A stretch of 64,000 nucleotides of DNA. Source: Hydractinia symbiolongicarpus. Taxonomy: Eukaryota; Cnidaria; Hydrozoa; Anthoathecata; Hydractiniidae. Position 1 is the first letter of the stretch, and each line of letters starts with the position of its first letter. The position numbers and the translations under genes are program-made. The stretch covers positions 23,315,001 through 23,379,000 of the forward strand of contig NC_079885.1 of assembly GCF_029227915.1 (NCBI RefSeq). Reading direction: 5' to 3'. Below the pieces are notes generated by a model. It saw only the letters and a list, made by a program, of their open reading frames with translations. It was not told where the DNA came from and searched no databases. Below are positions 24,629 through 46,500 of this stretch, in pieces.

Positions 24629-25683
24629 CTTGGTTCCCACTGTGGTTTAACTGGAGTTTAAATATAAAGTCTATAATATTTCAAATGTGTCCTAAAAATT
24701 ATATTGATTTATATAAGTTGAGATTTATTGGCTGCTTTTCCTGAACAAAAGGCGACGATAAAACATAGTAAAATCTAATTTCATAATCCTAATAAGACAA
24801 ATTAATAAAGGGCTTTTTAAATATACCTCATGTCCACTCAACTGCCATTGGTAAAAAATTAATTAAATTTCTTGCAATTAATTCTTGAAACAATCTTCAA
24901 AATTCTTTACCCTTTAAAATCTCTAATAAAAATACCATTGAAATGAAAACAATCCTTCATAAACATTTCATAAACTCTTATAAAAGCTAATTACATTTTT
25001 AAATTGCACCTGCTTTCTTTTCTCTTCATTTTTGCTTTGTGGTTTGATGCTAACAGTTTTTGACCGACAGTCCCTCTAAATTAAAATTAATATGTGTGAT
25101 TACTTTGCACAAATGCTTTCATATGACCCTGTGTTGTTTTGTGGTTTTGTGCCATGTCATGTTTTTCCAGGTAGCAATCACACTTTTCAAGCTTTTGCCT
25201 TGTGGTGGTTATCCCTCCATTAGGTAATTTTGATAAGTTATTATTGTATTTATACTATCTAATGGAAAAAAAATTAAATAAATAACTAATAACTAACTCT
25301 ACCCGACGGAATGAATACCAAGGCATTAGTGATTTCTTCCCTTGCGTTGCCTGCTGCGTTTCTATCTTTGTCCCTGTGTCATTTATCAAAAATCACTAGA
25401 TAAGATTTTCTTGTACCAAACTTAGTTGTTTGTCTGCCATTTTTTTGTTTCTTTTTTGCTCAACCTAAAAATGTGCAAAATGTGTCCTAAAATCTCATTT
25501 TGCATTTTTCAGCACTTTTGAACTTTAAACTACAATATCAAAATTTTTTGATCCTGGGTTTATTTTATCTGTGGTTTAATATGTTTTGTGCCGAAAATTT
25601 GAAAACACAAACACGTTCGCATTTAACTTTAAAATCTTCTTTTAAACCTATTTAAAACACACATAAACCACAGTGGGAGCCGC
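24629..25683. mobile_element. non-autonomous DNA transposon with GGTTCCCACTGTGGTTTA-type ends
   Basis: The left end reads GGTTCCCACTGTGGTTTAA and the right end reverse-complemented reads GGCTCCCACTGTGGTTTA, giving an inverted repeat of about 18 bp with more scattered matches further in. Length is about 1.05 kb and no transposase frame is seen. Target duplication is unclear, so edges and class are uncertain. It sits about 450 bp upstream of the SPG7 start. Confidence 0.65.
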
Positions 25684-25826
25684 GATCAAAATCAATTTAA
25701 CAGTTTTCAATGAACTTTATGATTAACGTCAAAGTTTCCACTGCAAATCACTAATTGGACCTAATTGGTGATTTTTCCAATTGTAGGTAAGTTAAGTTAA
25801 GCTAGCTAGATCTGTTTTTTTAAATT

Positions 25827-25914
25827 ATATATAGTCACCAACACTGCACATGTCAAGATTGCTTCGAATTTTTTAAGAAAAAGGTGTGGTGTTAACTATT
25901 TCAGTGCATCATGT
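25827..25914 (+). other. possible 5' exon of SPG7 (non-coding or alternative)
   Basis: A stretch bounded by an acceptor-like poly-T...TATATAG and a donor CAT/GTAAGG. Splicing to 26126 would leave a frame open into SPG7 exon 1 but with no ATG in that frame, so if used it is probably untranslated. It could also be chance. Confidence 0.25.
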
Positions 25915-26139
25915 AAGGCTTCTGCTGGGAGAAACTTTGCCATTGGAAGCCCTGTGAATCCGAAGCCGACCTAAAGCAAAAATTAGGGATTGAATTACTC
26001 TTCTTTGTTTTTAATGAGTTCATGTCCCAACAAAGTATAAATTGTGTCATATATTGTTTGTTAAAAATCCAGAAAACTTATCCCACAAAGCTTAACAATT
26101 TCAGTTACTTGGTATTTCTATTTAGACATACAGCTAGAC

Positions 26140-35747
<9,608 letters not shown>

Positions 35748-36403
35748 GATTAAAAATAGTTTGTTCTGGTTGAGTGGTGGTTTTAACGGATCCAAACATA
35801 TCTATGCGTCTCAAATGTTGGTATCATGGTTGTAATTTTGCGTTTGGACATGGTCATAGTTGCGAAAAGAACGGAAAATATTAGATCCTTATTATAGAAA
35901 CGATGAATAATTTGTGAATAATATTTTAAAGTTAGAATATATTCTTACTTAAGCATCAAACTAAATATGTACCTGTTGTTTTTATAATATACACTTTAAA
36001 ATACTATATACAGGTGTTTACGTGTACGGCATGTTATACTAGTATAGGCCATAGCCATTAGAAAAAAAATGGCGGTTACTGTCGCTGCTATTATTCTGCG
36101 CCTGGTAAAGCTGCTTTTAGGCTATTTACAAATGTATACTTGTTTCTTTTTTTTTTTGGCGCAACGAAAAGTGTTTTTTTTTTTTTTTTTTTTTTTTCAG
36201 AAGCATAAAGGAAAACCTTTTTTCTTCTTTTTCTATGTAAGAAACAAAGAGAATCAGTTTATATAAACTATCTTGTATGATAATTTTAGAAACGAGAAAT
36301 CTAGCTGTTTTTAAGTCAACGCAGTATATATCGTTATATATTTTGTCAGGGATATAGTTTTTTTCTCAAAACTTACTCAATATCGTTGTCAGAATTTATT
36401 AAC
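35748..36403. other. convergent 3' spacer between SPG7 and SLC6
   Basis: Contains the two 3' untranslated regions. Long T runs lie at about 36146-36158 and 36174-36198. An AATAAA on the minus strand lies just after the SLC6 stop (about 36394-36399). No gene is seen in between; a small frame at 36069-36266 is mostly poly-Phe from the T runs. Confidence 0.6.
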
Positions 36404-39400
36404 CTAAATTTTTTCTTCTAACATTATATCTTCGTTACGTTCAGCTGCGATTTGTCGTAAAAGTTCCTCATCTGGTCTTGATAATTGTTTAAAACGTTCT
36501 ACAAGGGTACCTTCAGATTTGACCAACTTGAAAATTGCAATAATGGGAACCCAAGCCATGGAAAATAACGCCAGCATCCAACCAATAAATTCTCCAAATG
36601 CTGGGTACCTAGAAAAAACAATACTTTATTATTGAGTTGGTTACATCCGTATTAAGGTAAAATTAGTGCATAAGACTTCCAGTTATTCTAACTAGTACTT
36701 ATTTTAAGTTTTTTCCTTTTCCTTTCTCATTTCTTGTTCTTATATCTTACCCTTGTTAATATCACTCAGTAATTTGAATTTCCGATTATCCATACCAATT
36801 ACTTTCACGGGAACGCACTATAAACTGGAATTTTTTTTTGAGTAACTCTTTTTTGGTACGCTACACCATGTAGCGTATGATACAACTAAAGTCAGAGTCT
36901 TAGGTATTGGCAATTACTCAAAACTACCCCATTTCTACAAAAAACGTTATAGTCGGGAAAATTTTAGTAACTTTCGTTAGTATTTTCCTTAGAATTGGAA
37001 CTTACAACCCAACGTATTTTTATCAAGGGAAATCATTCTGCAAAGTCTGGGCATGTTAAATTATAATATTTATGACGTCATCCAAAATTTTATAATGGTT
37101 CTATGATCTTCAAATAAGGATATTCAGATAGAATATCAAATTATCATGACAAAGCTGAAGTTTTTAGAGCAATATAATATTCTAGTTGGATTTTATTTAG
37201 GTTTGAAGAAAATAAATATTCTGAAAACGAGGCTATTCTTAGTAAGCTCGGCCATACGAAGGGTTTGACCGTAACTTTCAGCTCGCAATTGATTCACACC
37301 CCAAAGCAGCACTTAAATCTAAAATAAGAAAGATTTTAGTAGCCACTAAGATCGGTAAATCGTTGCATATAAAATAGATTTTATGCCTGAATTTTGTTCA
37401 TTCGCAATCGTTTCTTTATAGAGTGGATTAACCATCTTATATCTTTTCTGACATCAGAAAGTGAGTAGCCCTGAGATTAAGGTTCTATGGAAAACGAAAA
37501 TATACTTACTGATACGAGTTATAAGTGACTCCTTTCCATTGGATTAAACTGGACAAAAATATGGCAAAGATGATCGCAGGCGAAAAATATTTCCAACATA
37601 ATTTCCACCATATTAAAGGTTTTCTACCCAGTATGACCTCTAAATCGCGTTCAAACCGATCTGCGCCATATCCATACGCCACAGCTATTACTTCGAAAAA
37701 TGCCAAAAACAGCAACGATACGCCCCCTGATTGCCAGTTGAAAAGATTCAAAACGTACATGCCGCCCTGTGGAAAAAAACACAGCTGATTAGTTTACATT
37801 GCAGGAAGAACAGAGTTAGAGCAAAACTTTGCATCTCGTTGTTGACTGAAAAAATAGAAATAAATTTTAATAATAATGTATTTTATATTCCTTGTTTCAC
37901 CTCACGCTCAATTATTTTGGCGCATATTAATTTTCGTCCAATAGCAATATTACCCCTTTCAAAATACTTGTGATGTAACAGAATTATATGAAAAAATTGC
38001 TTTTTGAAAATGATTTTTGTTTCTCAAAAAAAGTATATTTTTGCCTGAGTTAATTTTAGGTAAAATATTTTGCGCGTCATTTCTGTACTAAATTTGGTGC
38101 AATAACGAAAATTTGCGTGAAAAATATTACAAATTGGGTATTTTTTAAAATAAATACAAATCTGTTGTTGTTGTTTTTTTCTATGAAGATAGCTCCTATA
38201 ACCACACTTTGTAACCAACAAGACGTCCTGATGACTCCCTGAGTAGTTATCACTGAGTGTTCATCACTCTCATGAAAACAAAAATCGCCCTGAAAGCGAG
38301 GTGGTTCGATATAAACTGAGAAACAGTTTGGATGGGAGAATTAGCTACATACAACCTCGATCCCAGGACCTATTGTCTCTTTTTGCTTATCGGACAGCGA
38401 AACGAATAAAACCTTTTTCGTCAGACCTATTAATAAGCGTAGCGCCGATGAGAGACAAAAAACCTGGAAACGAGCTACATAGTGAGTTTTTAAATGTTAT
38501 TGAAATATATACAAGTTATGTAATTACCTGCATCACCATGGAGATACCAAACAAACACGCCAAAATGCAAACTGCCAATGTAAACCAGACCTTCTTCTTC
38601 CCTAAAATTTTATATTCGTCCACAAACCCAATGATGACGGCTTCCAACATTGCGAACTGCGTGTCAAGTCCAATTGTAAGGATCATGAAGAAAAATAGAA
38701 TCCCCCATAGCGGAGAGATAGGCATGTTTGATAATCCTTCTGGGTACACCACAAAAACCAATCCGGGGCCTAAAAATATGGTACTGTTATACTGTTGAAC
38801 TGTCGAATACATTAACATAACTTATGTGGCACGTAAAACAGGTCTGGACACGAACGGAGAAGTAAGATGTTTTTTTAACAGAGAAGAGAGAAGAAAGACG
38901 TTTTTTTGCAATGTTTATATTTTAGTTAAAGAATTTATTAACATTAAGTGGCAATAAGAGCAAAAAATAGAGCTTTATACACAACGTCCCCAGGGCCTAA
39001 GAAGTACGCGGCCTTCTGTTTGTTTAAAATTCAAAAGGACCTAACGACAAGGTTGCATAAAAGCAAAGCATACTTGATCACTACAAACCCCCACTTAATC
39101 AGATTACAACCCAATAATGCTGAAAAATATCTTTCACAATTCGGATCTTCTCTCCCGAAGATTAGGCTTTTAAGACACAACTTTAAGTTCTTACGGTGAA
39201 GCTCTCATTTTTGCTTTCGGTACGCTACGCCATTAATTGCAAAAGACCAATATGAAATTATCTCCTATAAAATAACAAATAGCTTACCTGATGTTGCAAC
39301 CTGCTCGATGTCCATTCCAGTTTTGTAAGCCATGTTTCCTAGAACACAAAATACGACAAGTCCAGCGAACACACTTGTGAAGCAGTTTACCAGCGACAGT

Positions 39401-40492
39401 GCCACTGCGTCTCTAACCAAGAAAAAATGACATATTAATTTAGAAAAAAGAAATGTGTTTATGATGGAAGATTGAAAAGCAATGTAAGAATTCTTAGTAA
39501 TTCTTTCTTCTTTAAAAAGGCCTAGTATAAACAAGTTTAAATTTCTGCTAAAAACTGATCCTCAATTTTATTTTATGACAATCAATCTCCCTGGGCGCTT
39601 CTTTGTCAGAGATGGTTTTAATGACGGGGAGAAGTGATAACTTACGCTTATTTATATTTTTTGCCTTGAGACGAATCGGATTAAACAGAAATGTATTAAT
39701 TTAATTTTCCACTATTACCTTGGAATGGAACGGATCAGAAAGGAAATCACATTTTCGGTGAATTTTATTGGTTATTTTTTAAAAAAACATTGTCGCGAAA
39801 AGTTGACTACAATACAACTTTCACTTGGAAAGGAAATTTCAAAAAAAATATGTAAGTAAAAATCGCCTTAATTGGAAGCGTAGATGGGATTTAGTAAATG
39901 GCAAAGACCACCATCCAAAAATATTTTTAACATCACAAAACATTAATGTATGGAAACTGTTCCACATACCGTAAAATGCCGATGTCAAGCGCAGCAGATA
40001 TTGATGCGCTTATCTGAGGGTGCGCTTATCCACAGGTGCACTTATAAACGAGTATAAAAAAATGCAGAAAAAAAAGAAAGAAAAATTTGTAGGACATGTG
40101 CCAGAAGCTTTGGCCAAGATTTTGTATCCAATGAGTGGCGAATTTTATGGATGAAAGCAGTCATTACTGAAAAGTGTCATTCTCCTGAAAGCCCTTGGGT
40201 CTCTGTAGGAGGGATTGAACTTATATATATGCTGCAAAAATTCATAAAAACTATATCCGTAACAAAATTAAAGAAGCAGAAAAAAATGTCGCATTTTAAG
40301 TGGACTGAATTTTTTAGAGCAATATAATATTCTGGTTGGATTTTAATTTAATTTGAAAAAGATAATTATTTTGAAAACGAGGCTATTCTTAGAAAGCTTG
40401 TCTTTATGAAGGGTTTGACACTAACTTTTAACTCGCATTTGGAGGCACTTAAGTAATGGAAATATTTACAAAATTAGGTAATTTTTTCTACC

Positions 40493-40532
<40 letters not shown>

Positions 40533-43500
40533 TATTTACCCAGGATAGCCTCTTCAGTTCTTATTGGTACTGCTATCAACGAGGGTCCTGCGAAGGGGGT
40601 CCTAGCGCATTTAAAGCTCCCATTTGAGCTACGAAAGTCGTGGAAGCACAGCAATCGCTCAACTAGACAACCGCCTAAGATATCAATCCTATTCTCATGC
40701 TGAGCGCTAAGCAGAAAGGATAGATTCACACTTTTATAGTCTCTGGCATGACTCGGCCGGGGTTTGAACCCAAGACCTCCCGCACTGAAAGCGAACGCTC
40801 TACCACAAGGCTATCAGTCGGTTAGGGTTAGGGTTAGGGTTAGGGTTAGGGTTAGGGTTAAGGAACTTAGGGATGAGACTTATTTTTAGTATCGAACTCT
40901 TTGATTAAGTTTGGCATAATTAGGAAATTCGGGAAAAGGTCTATTTGACAGAAATCCCTTATAGAATGGAGTTTATTGGAGGGAAGTTAAGGTTATTTTT
41001 AGGTTTAAAAAACACAAAAAACCGATCTACCTGACAACGTTATTGTTAAATTTGTTATAACTTCCAAACGCGATGAGAGAGCCGAAGCCAATACCTAAGG
41101 AGTAGAAGATCTGTGTTGCTGCGGCTACCCACACTTCCGCATTTCCAAGTTTAAAAAAATCTGGTTTCAGATAATATTCTACCCCCAGACTAGCTCCATC
41201 CAACATGGCGCCTCTTACCAATAATATAAACATAACGATGTAAGGAAATGTTGCGGTGAAGTACACAACCTAAAAAGATAGTATGTATACTCAATTTATA
41301 TATCATTTTTTAAAATAGTTTTTAAAAATAAACATTAAAAGTATTAAGCACACATTTTGTTTAGCTTTGAAATCTTTTTCGCGGCAATATACATCCAATC
41401 ACAGCGTTCAAATGCAAATGATTGACATAAAGCCTTTGTTATGTATAAAACTCGTGCAAAGAAATTGATCAGTTCAATAGCTCATTGGCCCATTTTACAC
41501 CGTCTTTTAAAATAGCGTTAATTTTAAAAGGTAGCTTAATTTTTAGACATATTTCGTGCGAGATTTACACCATGAACATTTCAGAAATAACGCAAGATTA
41601 AATTAGGTGAAGATTAGAGTCGATAAGAATAAAACCTTTAATTAAAATATACTTTACTGCGGTTAAACATTGAATGAAAAAAACACCGCTAAAATATAAA
41701 ATATGGACAGCCACTATAATTCAAAAAACACTTTCTCTTTTAAAAACCCAATTCTTTTTACCAGGTTACTTTGCCTTTTCAACGAACTTGGGGCTCTGTC
41801 CTCGTGTAAGTTAAACACGAAACTACTGATTTGGACAGATTAATACACATAATCCACATCCACACAAAATTTAAATACAAAAGTTAAAACAACGTACTTT
41901 TCCTGACGACTTTATACCTTTGAATAAGCACAGAAAAACTAATGCCCATGCTACGATCAAACAGACAAATAATTCTGGACGAATCGTGCCACTATCGCTG
42001 AGCTCATCAGTGATTTGCAACACATGTCGTTCCCAGTACTCTTCGCTTGGTGATTTAAGCAGTAGTTTTGTTTTGTTACAAAGTGTCGTATTAATTATTC
42101 CACTGGATGCAGTTGTGGCCACATTTGTGAAGTTTATTGTATTTGTTATGTTAGATGTATTGTTGCTGGGTGGACAAGACCACTCAAACTCTAGATGAAA
42201 TATTGAAACCTTACAGATAAAATGTCATATCATTCGTGAGAATAATTTTTTGGGGGGAAATTACGAAAGTCGGCAAATTTAACAAATATTTATTTTTAAG
42301 TATGCCATAAAATGTATTCCTTCTTGTAACATTATTGTATCGTAAAACCCCCAATAAGCCGATAGGCTTTTATTATTCATAGCATCTTATGGGCTTATAT
42401 ATGGAGGGGAGAGTTGGCTTATTGTCGAGGTTAAAATGAAATTAGCGCTTTCAACAGACGTGCAGGAAAATTCAAAGGATTGACAGGAAAAAGAACTTCA
42501 TTTCAAGTACTCATCAAATATTCTTGATTTAAAGACTAGCGAAATTTCTGCGTTATAAGTAAACGAAAGAAGTAAATGAAGACATAATGAATGTGAATGC
42601 TTATTACGACTTTGATAAGCAAAAATAAGTTCGTGTATAATTCAACAATAGACCTATATAAGTTTTGTATTCAAGGGCTTGAAATTAATCGCTCGTTCTT
42701 GTTACGACATTAAACTTAGATACGTTTTCCTTAACGATTTTAATTGACCTTTCCTTGCTTTTATTTGTTGCTATATATTCTTTTTTATATCTTCTTTGCT
42801 ATATATTCTTTTTTTTAGCTTATTTTGACATGCCTTTAAAAATTCGTCGCACGAATCTAACTCCACTATCCCTTGGGTTTTTTAAAAAACCTTCACAATC
42901 TCCACAATCTCCACTATCTCCACAATCCTCACAATGTCCCCAACAAAAAGGCGTGAGGTTTTCGTTCGTGTTTTCGTTCGATAAATGACGTCATACTGAC
43001 TTATAACAAAAGGTCACAAAAATTAAAAAATATAAAATAAAAATGTTGGTCCTAATTATTAAGTCGTGTCTTGTTGACTTTAATTTTTAGGTTAAGCTGG
43101 TTTTCGATGATAATAGCTGTATGAGTCAGAGTTAACCCATAGATAACGCAATAAGAACAGACATGGTCATAACGTTTGATACTTGTATATAAGCTTATAC
43201 TCACTCTATTTCTATTCACCTAGAACGAGTTGATAAAATCCTGTCTATAGTGCGCACATAATTACAGCACCGACTGGTTGGTATTGCTTTAGATAGCATG
43301 TCCGGGTAAAAACTTTGTAATTAGTAACGTTTTATGTCCTTTGCCCTTTAAACAGGTGCGCTCAAAATAAACATGTGACAACGTATGGGTTCAATTTGGT
43401 TCTTAGGGTTTCAACTTCGTTCCTATTTGTTTTTTAGGTGTTATTTTAAAAAATGGCCATGCGAATGAGTTTAGGGTTTAATTTTCTTTCACTCCTTGTA

Positions 43501-46500
43501 ATAGTGATAGGGCCTATAGATGAAGTTGCTTTACAAAAAAACATACTCCGAAATCAAAAACAGAACACTGGTGAAAAAAGCTTGGAAAATTGAAGAAAAA
43601 TATTTTTAGCAGTTCTTCGTTAAGTTAAAAGTTTACCTTTTCTAGTTCCTTGAACACATCTGTTTGTGTTCCACTCATTATTACAATATTTCCAGGGTAC
43701 TTCTTTTCTCATGGAGGCATACATGTAATATAAAACCCATCCCACAATGACGTTGTAGTATACTGTACATAAAAATGCCACTGCTATCATCGCAAACCCA
43801 ATTCCTAAAACAAAGTGTCGAGTCAACATAATCATAGCTTAGTGAGTGTAGCCTTAAGAATATTAAGCACATTTTTTAGTGATATAGAAGTGATTGTTAG
43901 AATTTTCGGAATGGTGCAACCTCGATCCTATTGCTTTAAAAGTGTTATGGTAACAGTAGTTTTTCATAAACTAACTGACCTTTTGTTTATACATGCTAAA
44001 GAATTTAGAAAAGCGAGCCCTAACTAAAGAAACATGTGCTGCGGTTGACTTTGCCCCCAAATATCGCAGTAAGAAAGAAAGCTTGAAAAGAAGCACGGTG
44101 ACTCATAGCTGTGTGTAACCTCACTTGCGCAATTTGATAACCTGGGTCCTGATTTTACACCACTTAAATAGATAAAATAAAAAAAATTAAAATTATTTTT
44201 TACCTTTAGCAATTGGACAGGCAATGTTCCACGTGCTAACAGGTCCAAATCGAAAATACTGACCAAGCGCCAATTCCATCAAAAACAATGGCATTCCACA
44301 CAGTAGTAACATAATAAAATATGGTATTAAAAACGCTCCTCCGCCGTTTTTGAAAGCCAAGTATGGAAATCTAAACGAACAGTCAAAACTCTTTAATTTA
44401 GATTAATGCTACTTTTCATGCGTGTTCTGTGTGGGAGGTGCTAACTGCAGCGAAGACTCCGACGTAAAATATAAAAACAGCATAAACACGGCAATTGTTC
44501 AAGTGACCAAGCTTTTAAGGTGTTTGTCAGTCTTATTCTTGTGATATGTGCCTAAACGTGATTTAGAATGCGTTATGTACAAACATCAAATTAAAAAGAA
44601 TCTTGTCATCCAGACTGACTAGCTTGGTTCTGCTTTGTTAATTGATTTTAGCCAAACATTGGTTATAATTCTCAGTCCTGCGTAACAGACTCTCATAACA
44701 GACGACCCTCTAGTAATAGACTTTCACAGTAGTCCCTCGTAGAAGACTGTCGCAACAGACCCTCGCAACAGACGCTTATATCAGACTTTCGCAAATGACA
44801 TTCGTAAAAGGCTGGCTCTCGTAACGGTTAATTTTAACTCTAAACCCAAGCATCTCAAAAATCCTCATCTTTTTTCCCATTCCATTCCAGCTTCTCTAAC
44901 AAACCATAATAGATGTCACTATATAAGTTAAACTTGTAAAAAAATAAACATTTGCTATTTAATGTTATTCTTCACTTTTTCTCTAGAAAACCTTTGCAGA
45001 TTTGTCTATTTTGTTGCTCTTACTAGACATAAAGCTTCTTTTCAGTTCTTCTAGCTTAACTATTTTGCTTGGATCGGTAGAGATGTAAGTTATTAAGGGG
45101 CTTTTAAGTTATTAAGGGGCTACCACTATATCCCAATTTCCTTTTTAAATTTTTTTCACACCTCTTTCTATAACAACTGCTTTTTGAAAATGTATTTTTT
45201 TCAGGTTTGCAGTAACAAATGATTCTGTTGATACTTAAAGTATAGAGTACCAGGCCTCGATTTCTAATTAATGATTTTCGATATTTTGAACTAACCACCT
45301 CCCATAAAACCATCTCCGCCTCCTTAAAGAAACACGTTAAATACTTGAAGAAGTTATTTAAATGCTCCGGTTACGGTGACTTTTTACATTAATAAACACA
45401 GACAACTCTTGGGCACATTTGTCGGTCCCCTATAAGGTATAAATTGGCGCGAAAAGCTAAGCCTCTACAAGTCGGTGCGATAACTCACCTCCACACGTTT
45501 CCAAGTCCAACACAGTACCCAACGCAAGTAAGAATAAACTCAATTTTGTTTCCCCATGTCTCTCTTTCTTCTGTTTGTTCCAACTTTTCCTCACCAACTT
45601 GTTTTTCTTTAATTAATATTTTATCTTCGCCATTTTGTGTTTTGGAAGCCATCTTTTCTTTGTTTTCTAAAAAGAGTATATATTTGTTGGGATTACAAAA
45701 ATAAGGAACTAACCATAGAATAAAAGTGAGCTTAGATTAATTTAACTTAAGGGTATTTTTTATGCACTTTTAGTGGCAGCAGACTGCCATGAACTACAAA
45801 TTTTCTCCAAATACAACGTCACATTGTCTTCACAATACCTATCTAGCGACTTAAAATTTCAACAATTATGTTAAATTATAACTTAAAAATACTAAATCTG
45901 TATTAATTTAATCTTATTAAAAACTTAACTTCAATCTATAACCCAATCACGGCAATAATAAAAAAAATCAACCTCACAAAAAGATTTGTTAAGCTGTTCA
46001 TGTGTATAGAAACATAACAAAGCCTTGTTTGAGCAGCAAAACTCGTTAATGTGAGTGGAGCGATTACATATAATTTTTATTGAAATATCATATTTAATCT
46101 GATGCTTTAATTTCTTTAATGATGCACTCAGTACGCAACACAACTTAGTTTCCAGACCATTCTTTATACCGTTAAATAAAAAAAGACTTCCCACCAGCCT
46201 CGTTTCTAGGACTATTTTTGTACCGCACACGGTACGTTTTTGTTGTTAGGTAGAACTTTACTCGCAACACAACGCTACCCAGATCGTCATGTTTACCTAC
46301 TATCAGAAAAAAATATAGTCTCAACGAATTGTTAATAATATAACACAGAAGCTCATTGGCGCTTAATATGGATAAAAGAGCCTGAGTAGAAGGTTGCAAG
46401 AAGTGAACTCTGGACTTTCTTTTAAAGACTCTTAACTGTTGTATGAATTTCGACGAGTTTCTGTTATAGCTGCATTTATTATGAGACATATGGTTGCCTG

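Larger units (their letters stand above)
22168..26139. other. divergent intergenic region between CFDP1 and SPG7
   Basis: About 4 kb separates the two start codons; promoters of both genes should lie here. Much of it is transposon (22393-23487 and 24629-25683). The remaining sequence near each start contains no motif I can assign as a promoter element. A possible non-coding first exon of SPG7 is listed separately. Confidence 0.5.

Noticed and set aside
25827-25914. First coding exon of SPG7 here
   Set aside because: The frame that joins to the next exon has no ATG; the ATG at 26140 gives a good presequence. Kept only as a possible untranslated exon.
38301-38798. 165-residue plus-strand frame
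   Set aside because: It overlaps SLC6 exon 8 on the opposite strand and a repeat fragment; it is a shadow frame.
40740-40822. A functional tRNA gene on the minus strand
   Set aside because: A and B boxes are present, but no acceptor stem pairs, and the sequence continues into a shared SINE body with a microsatellite tail.
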